Positions 54,302-63,501 of a stretch of DNA of 64,000 nt are shown here, in pieces. Within the stretch, counting starts at the first letter, position 1, and each line of letters opens with the position of its first letter. Made by a program: the position numbers and the translations under genes. The notes under the pieces were generated by a model. That model searched no databases. It was not told where the DNA came from and saw only the letters and a program-made list of their open reading frames with translations. The stretch is taken from positions 1 through 64,000 of the forward strand of contig NZ_AAUW01000008.1 of NCBI RefSeq assembly GCF_000168975.1, given 5' to 3'. The stretch is from Roseibium aggregatum IAM 12614. GTDB taxonomy: Bacteria > Pseudomonadota > Alphaproteobacteria > Rhizobiales > Stappiaceae.

Positions 54302-55366
54302 ATGGCGGTTTCGGAACTCATTCCGGCTGAGGAGGGGCGCGGTCTTTACCGCGCCCTTGCGTTCAGACGCATTCTTGTCATTTGCGGCCTGATCGTTGCA
54401 TTGGTGTTCAGCTTTTCATTTGATCTCGCTCTCGGCCCGGCCCGCTATCCCTTGTCGGAAGTGCTTGCTGCCCTGATCAATCCGTCCGGCGCGGACCTGC
54501 AGACCCGTGTGGTCCTGTGGGACATCCGCATGCCGATCGCGCTGATGGCGATCAGCGTAGGGGCGTGCCTGTCATTGGCAGGGGCACAGATGCAGACAAT
54601 CCTCGCCAATCCGCTGGCAAGTCCGTTCACGCTCGGCATCTCTGCGGCGGCCAGCTTCGGCGCGGCCCTGGGCCTTGTTGCCGGCGTCGCGATCTTTCCG
54701 GCCGCGGTTCACTACATGGTTCCGCTCAATGCCTTTCTGATGGCGATGGCAGCTTCGCTGTTCATCTATCTGATGTCGACGGTCCGGGGCGTCACCGTCC
54801 AGACCATCGTGCTTCTCGGCATTGCACTGGTATTCACCTTCAACGCGCTGCTGTCCTTGCTGGAATATCTTGCATCCGAACAGGCGCTTGCTGCCGTCGT
54901 CTTCTGGACCATGGGGTCGCTCACCAAGGCGACATGGGGCAAGGTCTTTGCGACATTCGCGATTCTTATCGTCTGCATCCCGTTCTTCGCGCGCCATTCC
55001 TGGGCGTTGACGGCGCTGAGGCTCGGCGACGTCAAGGCAGCCAGTTTCGGCGTGAACATCAAGTCGCTCCGGTTAAAGACGCTGCTTGGCGTCAGCCTCC
55101 TTGCTGCCATACCGGTTTCCTTTGTCGGCACCATCGGCTTTGTCGGGCTGGTCGGTCCGCATATCGCCCGCATGCTGGTTGGTGAAGACCAGCGGTTTTT
55201 CCTGCCAGCGGCCATCCTGTGCGGAGCGTTGATGCTGTCGGCAACATCCGTCGTTTCCAAGATCATTCTGCCGGGGGCGATCCTGCCTATCGGCGTCATT
55301 ACCGCGCTAGTTGGGGTGCCGTTCTTCTTCGTGCTCATTTTCGCGGACCGGAGGCAGTCATGGTAA
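54302..55366 (+). CDS. FecCD-family ABC transporter permease
   Basis: The 354-residue membrane protein has about ten helices with FecCD phrases: DIRMPIALMAISVGACLSLAGAQMQ, NPLASPFTLGISAAASFGAALG, and GTIGFVGLVGPHIARMLVGEDQRFFLPAAIL near the C-terminus. It transports ferric chelates or similar complexes. It starts 1 bp after the binding-protein stop and overlaps the ATPase by 7 bp. Confidence 0.93.
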   Translation: MAVSELIPAEEGRGLYRALAFRRILVICGLIVALVFSFSFDLALGPARYPLSEVLAALINPSGADLQTRVVLWDIRMPIALMAISVGACLSLAGAQMQTILANPLASPFTLGISAAASFGAALGLVAGVAIFPAAVHYMVPLNAFLMAMAASLFIYLMSTVRGVTVQTIVLLGIALVFTFNALLSLLEYLASEQALAAVVFWTMGSLTKATWGKVFATFAILIVCIPFFARHSWALTALRLGDVKAASFGVNIKSLRLKTLLGVSLLAAIPVSFVGTIGFVGLVGPHIARMLVGEDQRFFLPAAILCGALMLSATSVVSKIILPGAILPIGVITALVGVPFFFVLIFADRRQSW

Positions 55367-56118
55367 CGTTGCAATTGAAGGGCCTGGGTGCACGCTACGG
55401 CTCTACTCTTGCGGTGGAAGGGGTTTCGACACCGGTTTTTTCCGGCGGGGAACTGACTGCGGTCATCGGCCCCAACGCTGCGGGCAAGTCGACGTTGTTC
55501 AAGCGCATCGCGGGGCTGTTGAAAGGGCCCGGCGAGGTGGTTCTGGAAGGCAACAAGGCTGCACCGCGCGACGCGATCCGCTACATGCCCCAGGACACGC
55601 ATGCCAACGCCGTGCTGACGGTTTATGAATCCGTACTGCTGGCAGCCAAGCAAGGCGAAGGCTGGCGTGTGAAAGACGCCGAACTGGTCGAAATCGATCA
55701 GATCTTGAAGGCTCTGCAAATCGATGGACTGGCCTTCCGCAACCTCGGCGAACTGTCCGGCGGCCAGCGTCAGCTCGTTTCAATTGCACAGGCTCTGGTG
55801 CGCCGCCCGGAAGTGCTGATGATGGATGAACCCACATCCGCGCTGGATCTTTACCGGCAGGTTGAGGTTCTGAACTTCATGCGCGACCTGGCGCGCCGTC
55901 AGGGCACCCTGGTGCTGATCGCCTTGCACGATCTCAATCATGCACTGCGGTTCTGCAAGAACACCATGGTGATTGCCGGTGGACGTCTGATGGCCGCCGG
56001 TCCGTCTGAGGACGTCATCACGTCCTCGATGCTGCGTGACATTTACCGTGTGGAGGCGCGCGTGGAAGCCTGCTCGCGCGGTGAAAATCACGTCATCATC
56101 GACCGGTCTGCCGCCTGA
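55360..56118 (+). CDS. Iron-type ABC transporter ATPase (FecE-like)
   Basis: The 252-residue ATPase has Walker A GPNAAGKST, signature LSGGQRQLVSIAQAL, Walker B LMMDEPTSALD and switch His in IALHDLNHAL. It is the standard partner of FecCD permeases. The ATG at 55360 lies in the last codons of the permease gene. It ends the iron operon; the Na/Pi gene is convergent. Confidence 0.93.
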   Translation: MVTLQLKGLGARYGSTLAVEGVSTPVFSGGELTAVIGPNAAGKSTLFKRIAGLLKGPGEVVLEGNKAAPRDAIRYMPQDTHANAVLTVYESVLLAAKQGEGWRVKDAELVEIDQILKALQIDGLAFRNLGELSGGQRQLVSIAQALVRRPEVLMMDEPTSALDLYRQVEVLNFMRDLARRQGTLVLIALHDLNHALRFCKNTMVIAGGRLMAAGPSEDVITSSMLRDIYRVEARVEACSRGENHVIIDRSAA

Positions 56119-56141
56119 TGGCAGACGACAGCCCGCGTTGA

Positions 56142-57755
56142 TCAGTCCTGGTCGACGTCGATGCGGGCTTCCTCGACGGTCGAGGCCAGATTCCGGTTGG
56201 CATCTAGAAGCACATTCTGGTGCAGCTTGATCCGCCAAAGGTGATAGGCGACCCTGTGCAACCAGCGCAGGGCGTCCAGTTTAAGCCAGACGGTTTCCGC
56301 CGGTACCGTGTCCGCCGCAGCCATCGCAATCAGTCGGTCACGGTTAAGCCGCCGTTGCCGCCGCATCATCAGCCGGAGCCTGTCGAGTGTCTTTTCCTGT
56401 GTCTTGACGTCCTGCTGTCTGGCGGATGTGCCAACACCCAGGATCAGGCCCGCCAGGCGCCGGAGCCGGTGATCCAGCGCCAGCTCGTCGATCCGCTGTC
56501 TCTGGTCGCAGCGATAAAGCAGGCGGCTCAGGTGATCGAGGATATGAAACTGCCCCCTTAACTCTTCCTGGAACACCATGTCGTTGGGGGGGACGATGAT
56601 TCTGTCCAGATAGGTTCGTGTGTCCGCAATGGCCTTGGCCAGCTCTTCCCGGTCCAGCTCCTCGTGCGAAACAGGCCTTGCGCCCAGCCGGCTGCGCAAC
56701 CTTTCGATGATGGCAGCGTCCAGCTCCGCTACGGTCTGACCTGCCAGGGCAGCGGCTGCATGCGGATCCCGCAGCACAAGAGGATCCAGCCGGCTGGTAA
56801 GGTCGGAGCCTTTTTCGGGAACCAGTGTTTCAACCAGACGGGCAAAAGGCCGCGCGAAGGGCAGGACCAGAAGCACTCCGAGGGCATTGAAAAAACTGTG
56901 AAATGCGACGAGGGCAATCTGTCCTTCGCCGTCTCCGGTCAGTGCCCCCGCCACAAGCTGAAACGGACCCAGCAGAAAAAACGCCATCACACCGGTCAGG
57001 ACGTTGTAGATCACATGCGCATAGCCCGTGCGCCGGGCCATGGTGCCGCCGCCGATGGTCGCCAGGGCTGCGGTAAATGTGGTCCCGACATCCATGCCGA
57101 TCACCAGGGCGGCCGCCTGCGGAAAGTTGATGGCACCGGCGCCAAGAGCCGCCAGCGCTGTAGCAACCCCTGCGCTTGAGGACTGGGTCACGACGGTTAT
57201 CAGCATGCCGATGAACAGAAGTTGCAGACGGCCGAACAGTGTGTCCGGCGGAAAGTCGGTGGGCGTTACGACGCCGCTGAAGGCATCCAGACCGTCCTTC
57301 ATGTGTTCGATGCCGATAAAGATCAGGCAGAAGCCGGCGAGCGCCTGTCCAGCAAGTGCGACCCGACCGCGAAAGGCCAGCCGCGCGATCGCGCCGAAAA
57401 ACACGAAGGGCAGGGCGATCTGACCGAGATCCAGCTTGAAGCCGAGAACCGCCACCAGCCAGCCTGTCAGGGTGGTGCCGACATTTGCGCCGAATATGAC
57501 CCCAAGCGCCTGGGGAAACGTCAGCAGGCCGGACGCGACAAAGCCGACGGCGGCAACGGTGGTTGCGCTGGAAGACTGGATGACCGCTGTGGTGAGGGCT
57601 CCTGTCACCGCACCGGACAAAGGCGTTGAGGTGAACCTGGACAACATATCGCGCATGCGCTGCGCCGCGAGGGCCTTCAGCCCATCGGTCAGAAGCATCA
57701 TACCGATCAGAAACAGCCCGACACCACCAAGCGCCGACAGGAAACTTAACAACAT
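56142..57755 (-). CDS. Na/Pi cotransporter family protein with PhoU-like C-terminus
   Basis: The 537-residue protein has two inverted Na/Pi-cotransporter repeats, each marked by a QSSSA motif (QSSSATTVAAVGFV and QSSSAGVATALAAL), with about eight helices in the first 310 residues. A helical PhoU-like cytoplasmic region occupies the last 220 residues. It probably takes up or balances phosphate with sodium. The start is at the edge of the region shared with the divergent tail-sheath gene. Confidence 0.9.
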   Translation of the reverse strand: MLLSFLSALGGVGLFLIGMMLLTDGLKALAAQRMRDMLSRFTSTPLSGAVTGALTTAVIQSSSATTVAAVGFVASGLLTFPQALGVIFGANVGTTLTGWLVAVLGFKLDLGQIALPFVFFGAIARLAFRGRVALAGQALAGFCLIFIGIEHMKDGLDAFSGVVTPTDFPPDTLFGRLQLLFIGMLITVVTQSSSAGVATALAALGAGAINFPQAAALVIGMDVGTTFTAALATIGGGTMARRTGYAHVIYNVLTGVMAFFLLGPFQLVAGALTGDGEGQIALVAFHSFFNALGVLLVLPFARPFARLVETLVPEKGSDLTSRLDPLVLRDPHAAAALAGQTVAELDAAIIERLRSRLGARPVSHEELDREELAKAIADTRTYLDRIIVPPNDMVFQEELRGQFHILDHLSRLLYRCDQRQRIDELALDHRLRRLAGLILGVGTSARQQDVKTQEKTLDRLRLMMRRQRRLNRDRLIAMAAADTVPAETVWLKLDALRWLHRVAYHLWRIKLHQNVLLDANRNLASTVEEARIDVDQD

Positions 57756-57974
57756 GAAGTGACGTTATCCGACCGGGTGAACCCTCACAATCAGTCAAGA
57801 TACTATCCGCAGCGCTGTTACGCGTCCTGTGCACGAAAAACGAAACCCGACGTGTTTCCGAGGGCGGCTGCAACTTCTGGCGGAAAGTCCTTTGCTCACC
57901 GGCGCGACTGTGGGAGCCTGTGCCGATCAAGAGCCTCAAGTCCCTGCCGGATGCCGCGTCACGAGGAAGAGCAC

Positions 57975-59480
57975 ATGAAGAAGTATGAGGCCCCGGGCGT
58001 CTACATCGTCGAGAAAAACTCCTATCCTGCACAGGTTGTGGAAGTTGCGACAGATGTCCCTATCTTCATCGGCTACACGGAAAGGGCCGTGCAGCAGGGC
58101 AAGGATGTGACCGGCGTACCGGTTCGGGTCACCTCTATGAATGAGTTCGAACTTTGGTTTGGCAAAGCACCGGCGGCGCGATTTGACTTCAGCCTGCGGG
58201 CAGGGGAACCGGTTCTGGAGCTGGAGGACTCGAGCCGATTCATTCTGCACTCGGCCATACGCCTGTTTCGGGAAAATGGTGGAAGCGCATGCTGGGTCGT
58301 GTCGGTTGGATGTTACGGCGTCGGAGAGCCCGGGATTGCAAAGTCCGCGGAGCATTTCAGTGATGCGATCTGGCAGGAAGTCGCCCAGCAGCAGGAGCCG
58401 TCGATGCTCGTCATTCCGGAGGCGGTGCTCCTGCCGTCACCGGAAGACTACAAGGCCGTCTGGGACAGGGGCCTTGCCCATTGTGCCGAGACCAGAAGAC
58501 GGTTCGCCATTGTGGATGTGTTCAACGGTGACACGAAGAGGACATACGACGAGGCTGACGTGATCTCGGGAAAGACCGGCCTGCGGAATATGCTCTCGGC
58601 AGAGGATCTGAGCTTCGCGGCCGCATATTATCCCTGGGTGAACACTGCCCTCCATGTCGCCTCTGATATAACCTTCGACAACATCTCTGCCGGCACCCGA
58701 AAGGCTTTTTTCGATTATATCCGGCAGGATACGGACGCACGGACGAACGAGGCTCAAAAAACCGCGCTGGAAAAAGCGCTTGATCTGGCGGTGGATGACG
58801 AAACGTCCGACGCTGAAAAGGCACGTGGTGTGCAAAGCTTGAGAGTGCTTTCGAAACGTTACAAAGACCTCATTGACCATGCGGTCGCAGCGCTGAATGT
58901 CATGCCTCCGTCAAGTGCGCTGGCGGGTGCCTACGCAATGACCGACACCCGGACCGGCGTCTGGGAGGCCCCGGCAAATATTGGGCTGCTTTCCGTCGTT
59001 TCGCCCTGCGTAGATATTTCCGACGCGGAGCAGGACGATCTGAACGCCCCTTTGGACGGCAAGGCCGTGAATGCGATCCGGTCGTTTCCGGCACGCGGTA
59101 CACTTGTCTGGGGCGCGCGCACGCTGGACGCCAACAGCCAGGACTGGCGCTATGTGAATGTCCGCCGAACGGCGATCATGCTGGAACAATCGATCAAGGC
59201 AGCCCTCGACCAATTTGTGTTTTCACCCAATACCGCACCAACCTGTCGAACGATAAAGCTGTCGATTGAGAGTTTCCTGAATGCGCTTTGGATTCGTGGA
59301 GCGTTCACCGGAACCTCCTCCGAAGAGGCTTACCGCGTAGACGTCGGACTTGGTACGACCATGACCGCTATAGATGTCGAGGCCGGTACCATGAACGTTG
59401 TCGTGCAGGTTTCCCTCCTTCGGCCAGCTGAATTTCTTGTGCTGCCGTTCCGATTGCAGGTCCAGACAAAGCCCGATTGA
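57975..59480 (+). CDS. Contractile tail sheath-like protein (orphan)
   Basis: The 501-residue protein starts MKKYEAPGVYIVEKNSYP, the N-terminal APGVYI-E pattern of phage and contractile-injection-system sheaths. It has the early strand VPIFIGYTERAV and the C-terminal half typical of the sheath core (VNVRRTAIMLEQSIKAALDQFVF, ESFLNALWIRGAFTG, YRVDVGLG). Sheath subunits polymerise around an inner tube and contract to drive it through membranes. No tube, baseplate, spike or ATPase gene is near; both neighbours are metabolic or transport genes. GAGGAAGAG precedes the ATG. It may be a domesticated relic, or the rest of the machine is elsewhere in the genome. Confidence 0.85.
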   Translation: MKKYEAPGVYIVEKNSYPAQVVEVATDVPIFIGYTERAVQQGKDVTGVPVRVTSMNEFELWFGKAPAARFDFSLRAGEPVLELEDSSRFILHSAIRLFRENGGSACWVVSVGCYGVGEPGIAKSAEHFSDAIWQEVAQQQEPSMLVIPEAVLLPSPEDYKAVWDRGLAHCAETRRRFAIVDVFNGDTKRTYDEADVISGKTGLRNMLSAEDLSFAAAYYPWVNTALHVASDITFDNISAGTRKAFFDYIRQDTDARTNEAQKTALEKALDLAVDDETSDAEKARGVQSLRVLSKRYKDLIDHAVAALNVMPPSSALAGAYAMTDTRTGVWEAPANIGLLSVVSPCVDISDAEQDDLNAPLDGKAVNAIRSFPARGTLVWGARTLDANSQDWRYVNVRRTAIMLEQSIKAALDQFVFSPNTAPTCRTIKLSIESFLNALWIRGAFTGTSSEEAYRVDVGLGTTMTAIDVEAGTMNVVVQVSLLRPAEFLVLPFRLQVQTKPD

Positions 59481-59551
59481 TCCGAAGGTCAGGCAAATTT
59501 GCCAGAGAAACCCGCGACCAGTTCACTGTCAGTGGAAAAGCGCTGTGCCGT

Positions 59552-60199
59552 CTACGGCCAGATAAGCGTTTCGGTGCCTGCGCTGTCGCTGCTGCCTGTC
59601 ACGCGTGTTCCGGACACCCTGGCCGTGCCGCTGGCTACCATTGAGAGCGCCTTGGGGTAGATCTTGTGTTCGACCTCCAGAACGCGGGCGGCCAGCGTGT
59701 CGGGCGTGTCGGCGTCGAGAACCGGAACGGCCCCCTGCACGATGATCGGCCCGTCATCCATTTCGGCCGATACATAATGCACGGTCGCACCGTGCAATTT
59801 TACGCCTTCCTGCAAAGCCCGCTCGTGTGTGGCAAGGCCCTTGAACGAAGGCAGAAGGGCAGGGTGGATGTTGATCATCCGGCCTGCCCAGGCGTTGACA
59901 AGATAAGGCGTGAGGATACGCATGAAGCCGGCAAGGGCCACCAGTTCGATCTTGTGGTCCTTCAACACGGCATCAACGGATCGCTCGAATGCTTCGCGAT
60001 CGCCTGCGTAGTCCTTGTGGTCGACGACGGCCGTCTGAATGCCGAATTCCGCAGCTCGTTCCAGTCCCTTTGCGTCCGGGCGGTTGGAAAGAACCAGCGC
60101 GATTTCGGCCGGATAATCGGGCGACATGGCTGCGGAAATCAGCGCGCCCATGTTGGAACCGCGTCCGGAAATCAGGATGGCTGTCTTTTTCCGGCTCAT
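59552..60199 (-). CDS. purN: Phosphoribosylglycinamide formyltransferase
   Basis: The 215-residue protein begins [18 protein letters not shown] and has the folate-dependent catalytic run with Asn/His/Asp: [25 protein letters not shown] and [17 protein letters not shown]. It transfers a formyl group from 10-formyl-THF to GAR in purine synthesis. The start overlaps the purM stop by 4 bp. Confidence 0.96.
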   Translation of the reverse strand: MSRKKTAILISGRGSNMGALISAAMSPDYPAEIALVLSNRPDAKGLERAAEFGIQTAVVDHKDYAGDREAFERSVDAVLKDHKIELVALAGFMRILTPYLVNAWAGRMINIHPALLPSFKGLATHERALQEGVKLHGATVHYVSAEMDDGPIIVQGAVPVLDADTPDTLAARVLEVEHKIYPKALSMVASGTARVSGTRVTGSSDSAGTETLIWP

Positions 60200-61272
60200 G
60201 CGCCAAGGTCCAGGCTGCCGTCAAACAGCACCGGTGCAGCGCCTTCAGCCTCGATGGTGCCGATCCGGCTGACCGTCTCGCCAGCTTTGGTAAGGACGTC
60301 AACTACAGCGTCCACCGCATCTGCGGAGACGACAATCACCATGCCGGTGCCGCAGTTGAAGGTGCGCAGCATTTCCTTTTCAGCTACACCGCCCGACTTG
60401 GCGAGCCAGCCGAACACCGGCGGTACGTTGATCTGGGTGAGATCGATGCGCGCAGAACAGTTCTTCGGCAGGACGCGCGGCAGGTTTTCCGGCAGACCAC
60501 CGCCGGTAATATGGGCAAGAGCCTTGATGCCGGATGTTTCCTTCAGGGCTGCCAGCAGCGGCTTGACGTAAATGCGGGTCGGCTCCATCAAAGCTTCGCC
60601 GAGTGTCTTTCCCTCAGCAAACGGCGCTGCATCCGACCAGTTCATGCCGGACAGCTCGACGATCTTGCGGACCATGGAATAACCGTTGGAATGGACACCG
60701 GAAGAGGCAAGGCCAAGCAGCACATCGCCTTCGGCAACATCCGGACGGGGCAGGATTGCGCCCCGTTCCACTGCGCCAACAGAAAAACCGGCGAGATCGT
60801 AGTCACCTTCTACATACATGCCCGGCATTTCAGCCGTTTCGCCGCCGATCAGCGCGGCGCCGGCCATCTTGCAGCCGTCCGCAATGCCTGCCACCACATC
60901 CGTCGCGGTTGCCACGTCCAGCGCGCCGGTTGCGAAGTAGTCGAGGAAGAACAGCGGTTCCGCGCCCTGAACCACCAGATCGTTGACGCACATGGCCACG
61001 AGGTCGATGCCCACAGTGCGGTGCTGGCCGGTCTCAATGGCAATCTTCAGCTTGGTGCCGACGCCGTCATTGGCCGCAACAAGGATCGGATCCTGAAACC
61101 CTGCGCCCTTCAGATCGAACAGGCCGCCAAAACCACCGATATCGCTGTCTGCCCCGGGACGGGAGGTTGCCTTGACCAGTGGCTTGATGCGGTTCACCAG
61201 TTCATTTCCGGCATCGATGTCGACACCTGCATCGGCATAGGTCAGGCCGTTGGGACCAGAGGATTCGCTCAT
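60196..61272 (-). CDS. purM: Phosphoribosylformylglycinamidine cyclo-ligase (AIR synthetase)
   Basis: The 358-residue protein of the PurM family has [46 protein letters not shown] and [17 protein letters not shown]. It closes the imidazole ring in purine synthesis, just after purN's product has been amidated. The ATG at 61272 ([10 protein letters not shown]) is the standard start; upstream frame is not conserved. Confidence 0.96.
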   Translation of the reverse strand: MSESSGPNGLTYADAGVDIDAGNELVNRIKPLVKATSRPGADSDIGGFGGLFDLKGAGFQDPILVAANDGVGTKLKIAIETGQHRTVGIDLVAMCVNDLVVQGAEPLFFLDYFATGALDVATATDVVAGIADGCKMAGAALIGGETAEMPGMYVEGDYDLAGFSVGAVERGAILPRPDVAEGDVLLGLASSGVHSNGYSMVRKIVELSGMNWSDAAPFAEGKTLGEALMEPTRIYVKPLLAALKETSGIKALAHITGGGLPENLPRVLPKNCSARIDLTQINVPPVFGWLAKSGGVAEKEMLRTFNCGTGMVIVVSADAVDAVVDVLTKAGETVSRIGTIEAEGAAPVLFDGSLDLGA

Positions 61273-61587
61273 GGGGCACTCCGAGACTGCGTGCGGTTGG
61301 CTGTGCCAGTGCGGATTACAGTCTGCCGCCAAGGAACACAAGAGGCGAGCCACTCTGTGCAGGGCTTAAGAACAGATGGCGGGGCAACTTCCGCATCTTT
61401 CTTCGCCGATTGGCTCATTCATTTGCCAGAAAGTGCATTGCCGGCGAAGGGCAAGGCTCAAGTGGCTCGGTGCCGGGCCAGGACCTCTCATGGCTGACTA
61501 TTCTGGACTTGACCCGAGGCAGGGTTTAATCCCATGTCCGCAGGAAAGCCATTTTCACGCGCCGGAACAAACCGAGGAGCGCCATTC
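61273..61587. other. 315-bp divergent intergenic region between purM and the AI-2E-family permease
   Basis: It must carry the promoters of purM (minus) and of the permease-hdaA unit (plus). No coding frame with a ribosome site, RNA structure or repeat stood out. Confidence 0.5.
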
Positions 61588-62685
61588 ATGACCCTTCGTC
61601 GTCAGGTACAGTTCTGGCTGATCTCCCTGATTGTCTTCTGCCTGTTTCTGTATGTCTTTTCCAGCGTGCTTCTGCCCTTCGTTGCGGGCATGGCCGTCGC
61701 CTATCTGCTGGACCCGGTTTGCGACCGGCTGGAAAAGCTGGGCATGGGGCGCATGTGGGCGACGCTCTGTATCCTGTTTGCCTTCGTCGTCATTCTTGTG
61801 ATGTTCTTCATTCTGCTGCTGCCTCTTCTCGGAAACCAGCTCTCGCTTTTCCTTGAGAAGTTCCCGGAACTGATCCGCAAGCTGCAGGCTCTGCTGTCGG
61901 AAAACTTTCCGGCCAATCTTGCGTCTGTCGCCGGCATAAGCGCGGAAGATCTTCAGTCCTCCATGTCCAATCTCATCGGCCAGGGGGCTTCCTTTATCGG
62001 CAAGCTGGCGCAGTCTCTGTGGAGTGGTGGACAGGCATTGCTGTCGATCCTGTCACTCTTCGTCATTACACCGGTGGTTGCCTTCTATCTGTTGCTGGAC
62101 TGGGACCGCATGGTTGCGCGCATAGATAGCTGGCTGCCGCGCCCTCATTTGTCGGAAATCCGCGGGCTTGCGCGGGAAATGGATCAGGCGGTTGCCGGCT
62201 TCGTGCGCGGGCAGGTGTCCGTGTGCCTCATCCTCGGTTCGTTTTACGCTATCTCGCTGGCGCTGGTCGGGCTGAACTTCGGCCTTCTGATCGGAATGGC
62301 AGCAGGCCTCGTCAGCTTCATTCCCTTTGTCGGAGCCGGGTTGGGGCTGGTCCTGTCTCTTGGTGTGGCAATCGTCCAGTTCTGGCCGGAGTGGCCCTGG
62401 ATTGTCGCCGTCGCCGCGGTCTTTGGTGTCGGCCAGTTTCTGGAAGGCAATATCCTGCAGCCCAAACTTGTCGGTGACAGCACGGGGCTTCATCCCGTGG
62501 CGCTGATGTTTGCCCTGTTTGCCTTTGGATATCTCTTTGGATTCGTGGGGATGCTGATTGCAGTTCCCGCAGCCGCGATGATCGGCGTGCTTGCGCGCTT
62601 TGCCCTGAAGCAGTATCTGGCAAGCCCGGTTTACCGGGGAACGGGCCATCCCGCGTCGGAACAAGAACAGCAGGTTTCAGAGTAG
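61588..62685 (+). CDS. AI-2E family transporter (PerM-like)
   Basis: The 365-residue membrane protein of the AI-2E/UPF0118 family has paired helices at the N-terminus (FWLISLIVFCLFLYVFSSVLL), a central cytoplasmic loop, and the conserved end region GLLIGMAAGLVSFIPFVGAGLG, EGNILQPKLVGDSTGLHPVALMF. Family members export AI-2 or act as sodium/proton antiporters. It is cotranscribed with hdaA (2-bp gap), a common arrangement in alphaproteobacteria. GAGGAGC precedes the ATG. Confidence 0.9.
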   Translation: MTLRRQVQFWLISLIVFCLFLYVFSSVLLPFVAGMAVAYLLDPVCDRLEKLGMGRMWATLCILFAFVVILVMFFILLLPLLGNQLSLFLEKFPELIRKLQALLSENFPANLASVAGISAEDLQSSMSNLIGQGASFIGKLAQSLWSGGQALLSILSLFVITPVVAFYLLLDWDRMVARIDSWLPRPHLSEIRGLAREMDQAVAGFVRGQVSVCLILGSFYAISLALVGLNFGLLIGMAAGLVSFIPFVGAGLGLVLSLGVAIVQFWPEWPWIVAVAAVFGVGQFLEGNILQPKLVGDSTGLHPVALMFALFAFGYLFGFVGMLIAVPAAAMIGVLARFALKQYLASPVYRGTGHPASEQEQQVSE

Positions 62686-62687
62686 AA

Positions 62688-63368
62688 ATGGCGGAAACAC
62701 CACGCCAGTTGCCGTTGGAATTGCCGCATGAAGCGGCCCTGAGCCGTGATGACTATCTGGTTGGAGGCTCCAACCGGGCTGCGTTCGAATTGCTGGAACG
62801 CTGGCCGGACTGGCCGTCGCCCGTCGTCGTGCTGGCAGGACCTGTCGGGGCGGGCAAGACCCATCTGGTCCGGGCTTTTCAGGATGAAACCGGTGCGGTT
62901 GTTCTGCCGGCGGCCGAACTTACCCCCCACTCTGTGCAAACCCTCGTCGCAGCGCCCGCCTGCGTGATCGAGGACGCGCATCTGGGCATCGACAACACGG
63001 CGCTGTTTCACCTTCTGAACGCGGCGCGTCAGGCCGGCAAGACCGTACTCATCACCAGCCGCACCTGGCCTGCAAGCTGGAAAATTTCCCTGGCGGATCT
63101 GCAGTCCCGCCTGCGGGCGGCGACCCCCGTGGAAATTCTGGAGCCGGACGATGATCTTCTGCGCCGGGTGTTGGTGAAGCTGTTCGCCGACCGTCAGATT
63201 GCGGTCGATCAAGGTGTCGTCGACTATCTTGTGGTGCGAATGGAGCGGTCGCTCGAGGTTGCCATGCGCGCTGTCGAAGCTATCGATCAGGAGGCTTTGG
63301 CCGGACGGGTTAAGATTACAAAACCACTGGCTGGGCGGGTCTTGGAAAATGTGCATAAAGGCCAATAA
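62688..63368 (+). CDS. hdaA: DnaA-related regulator of replication initiation HdaA
   Basis: The 226-residue protein has an N-terminal clamp-binding type motif QLPLEL (residues 7-12), Walker A GPVGAGKTH, the DnaA-like IEDAHLGIDNTALFHLLNAARQ and an arginine-containing sensor region, but no DnaA DNA-binding domain. HdaA with the beta clamp stimulates ATP hydrolysis by DnaA after initiation. It is translationally close to the AI-2E permease and followed by ppk1, the typical alphaproteobacterial order. Confidence 0.88.
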   Translation: MAETPRQLPLELPHEAALSRDDYLVGGSNRAAFELLERWPDWPSPVVVLAGPVGAGKTHLVRAFQDETGAVVLPAAELTPHSVQTLVAAPACVIEDAHLGIDNTALFHLLNAARQAGKTVLITSRTWPASWKISLADLQSRLRAATPVEILEPDDDLLRRVLVKLFADRQIAVDQGVVDYLVVRMERSLEVAMRAVEAIDQEALAGRVKITKPLAGRVLENVHKGQ

Positions 63369-63501
63369 TCGCCGATACTGCCACAGGACTGTCATTTGCC
63401 CGCTTGGGACTTCATGTTAGTCACGTCGGCAATAACGCAGAATGGGCATGTCCTGTTTTGCCTGATCGAAGCGGAAGTCGCACGGAAAAAGGGATGATGC
63501 C

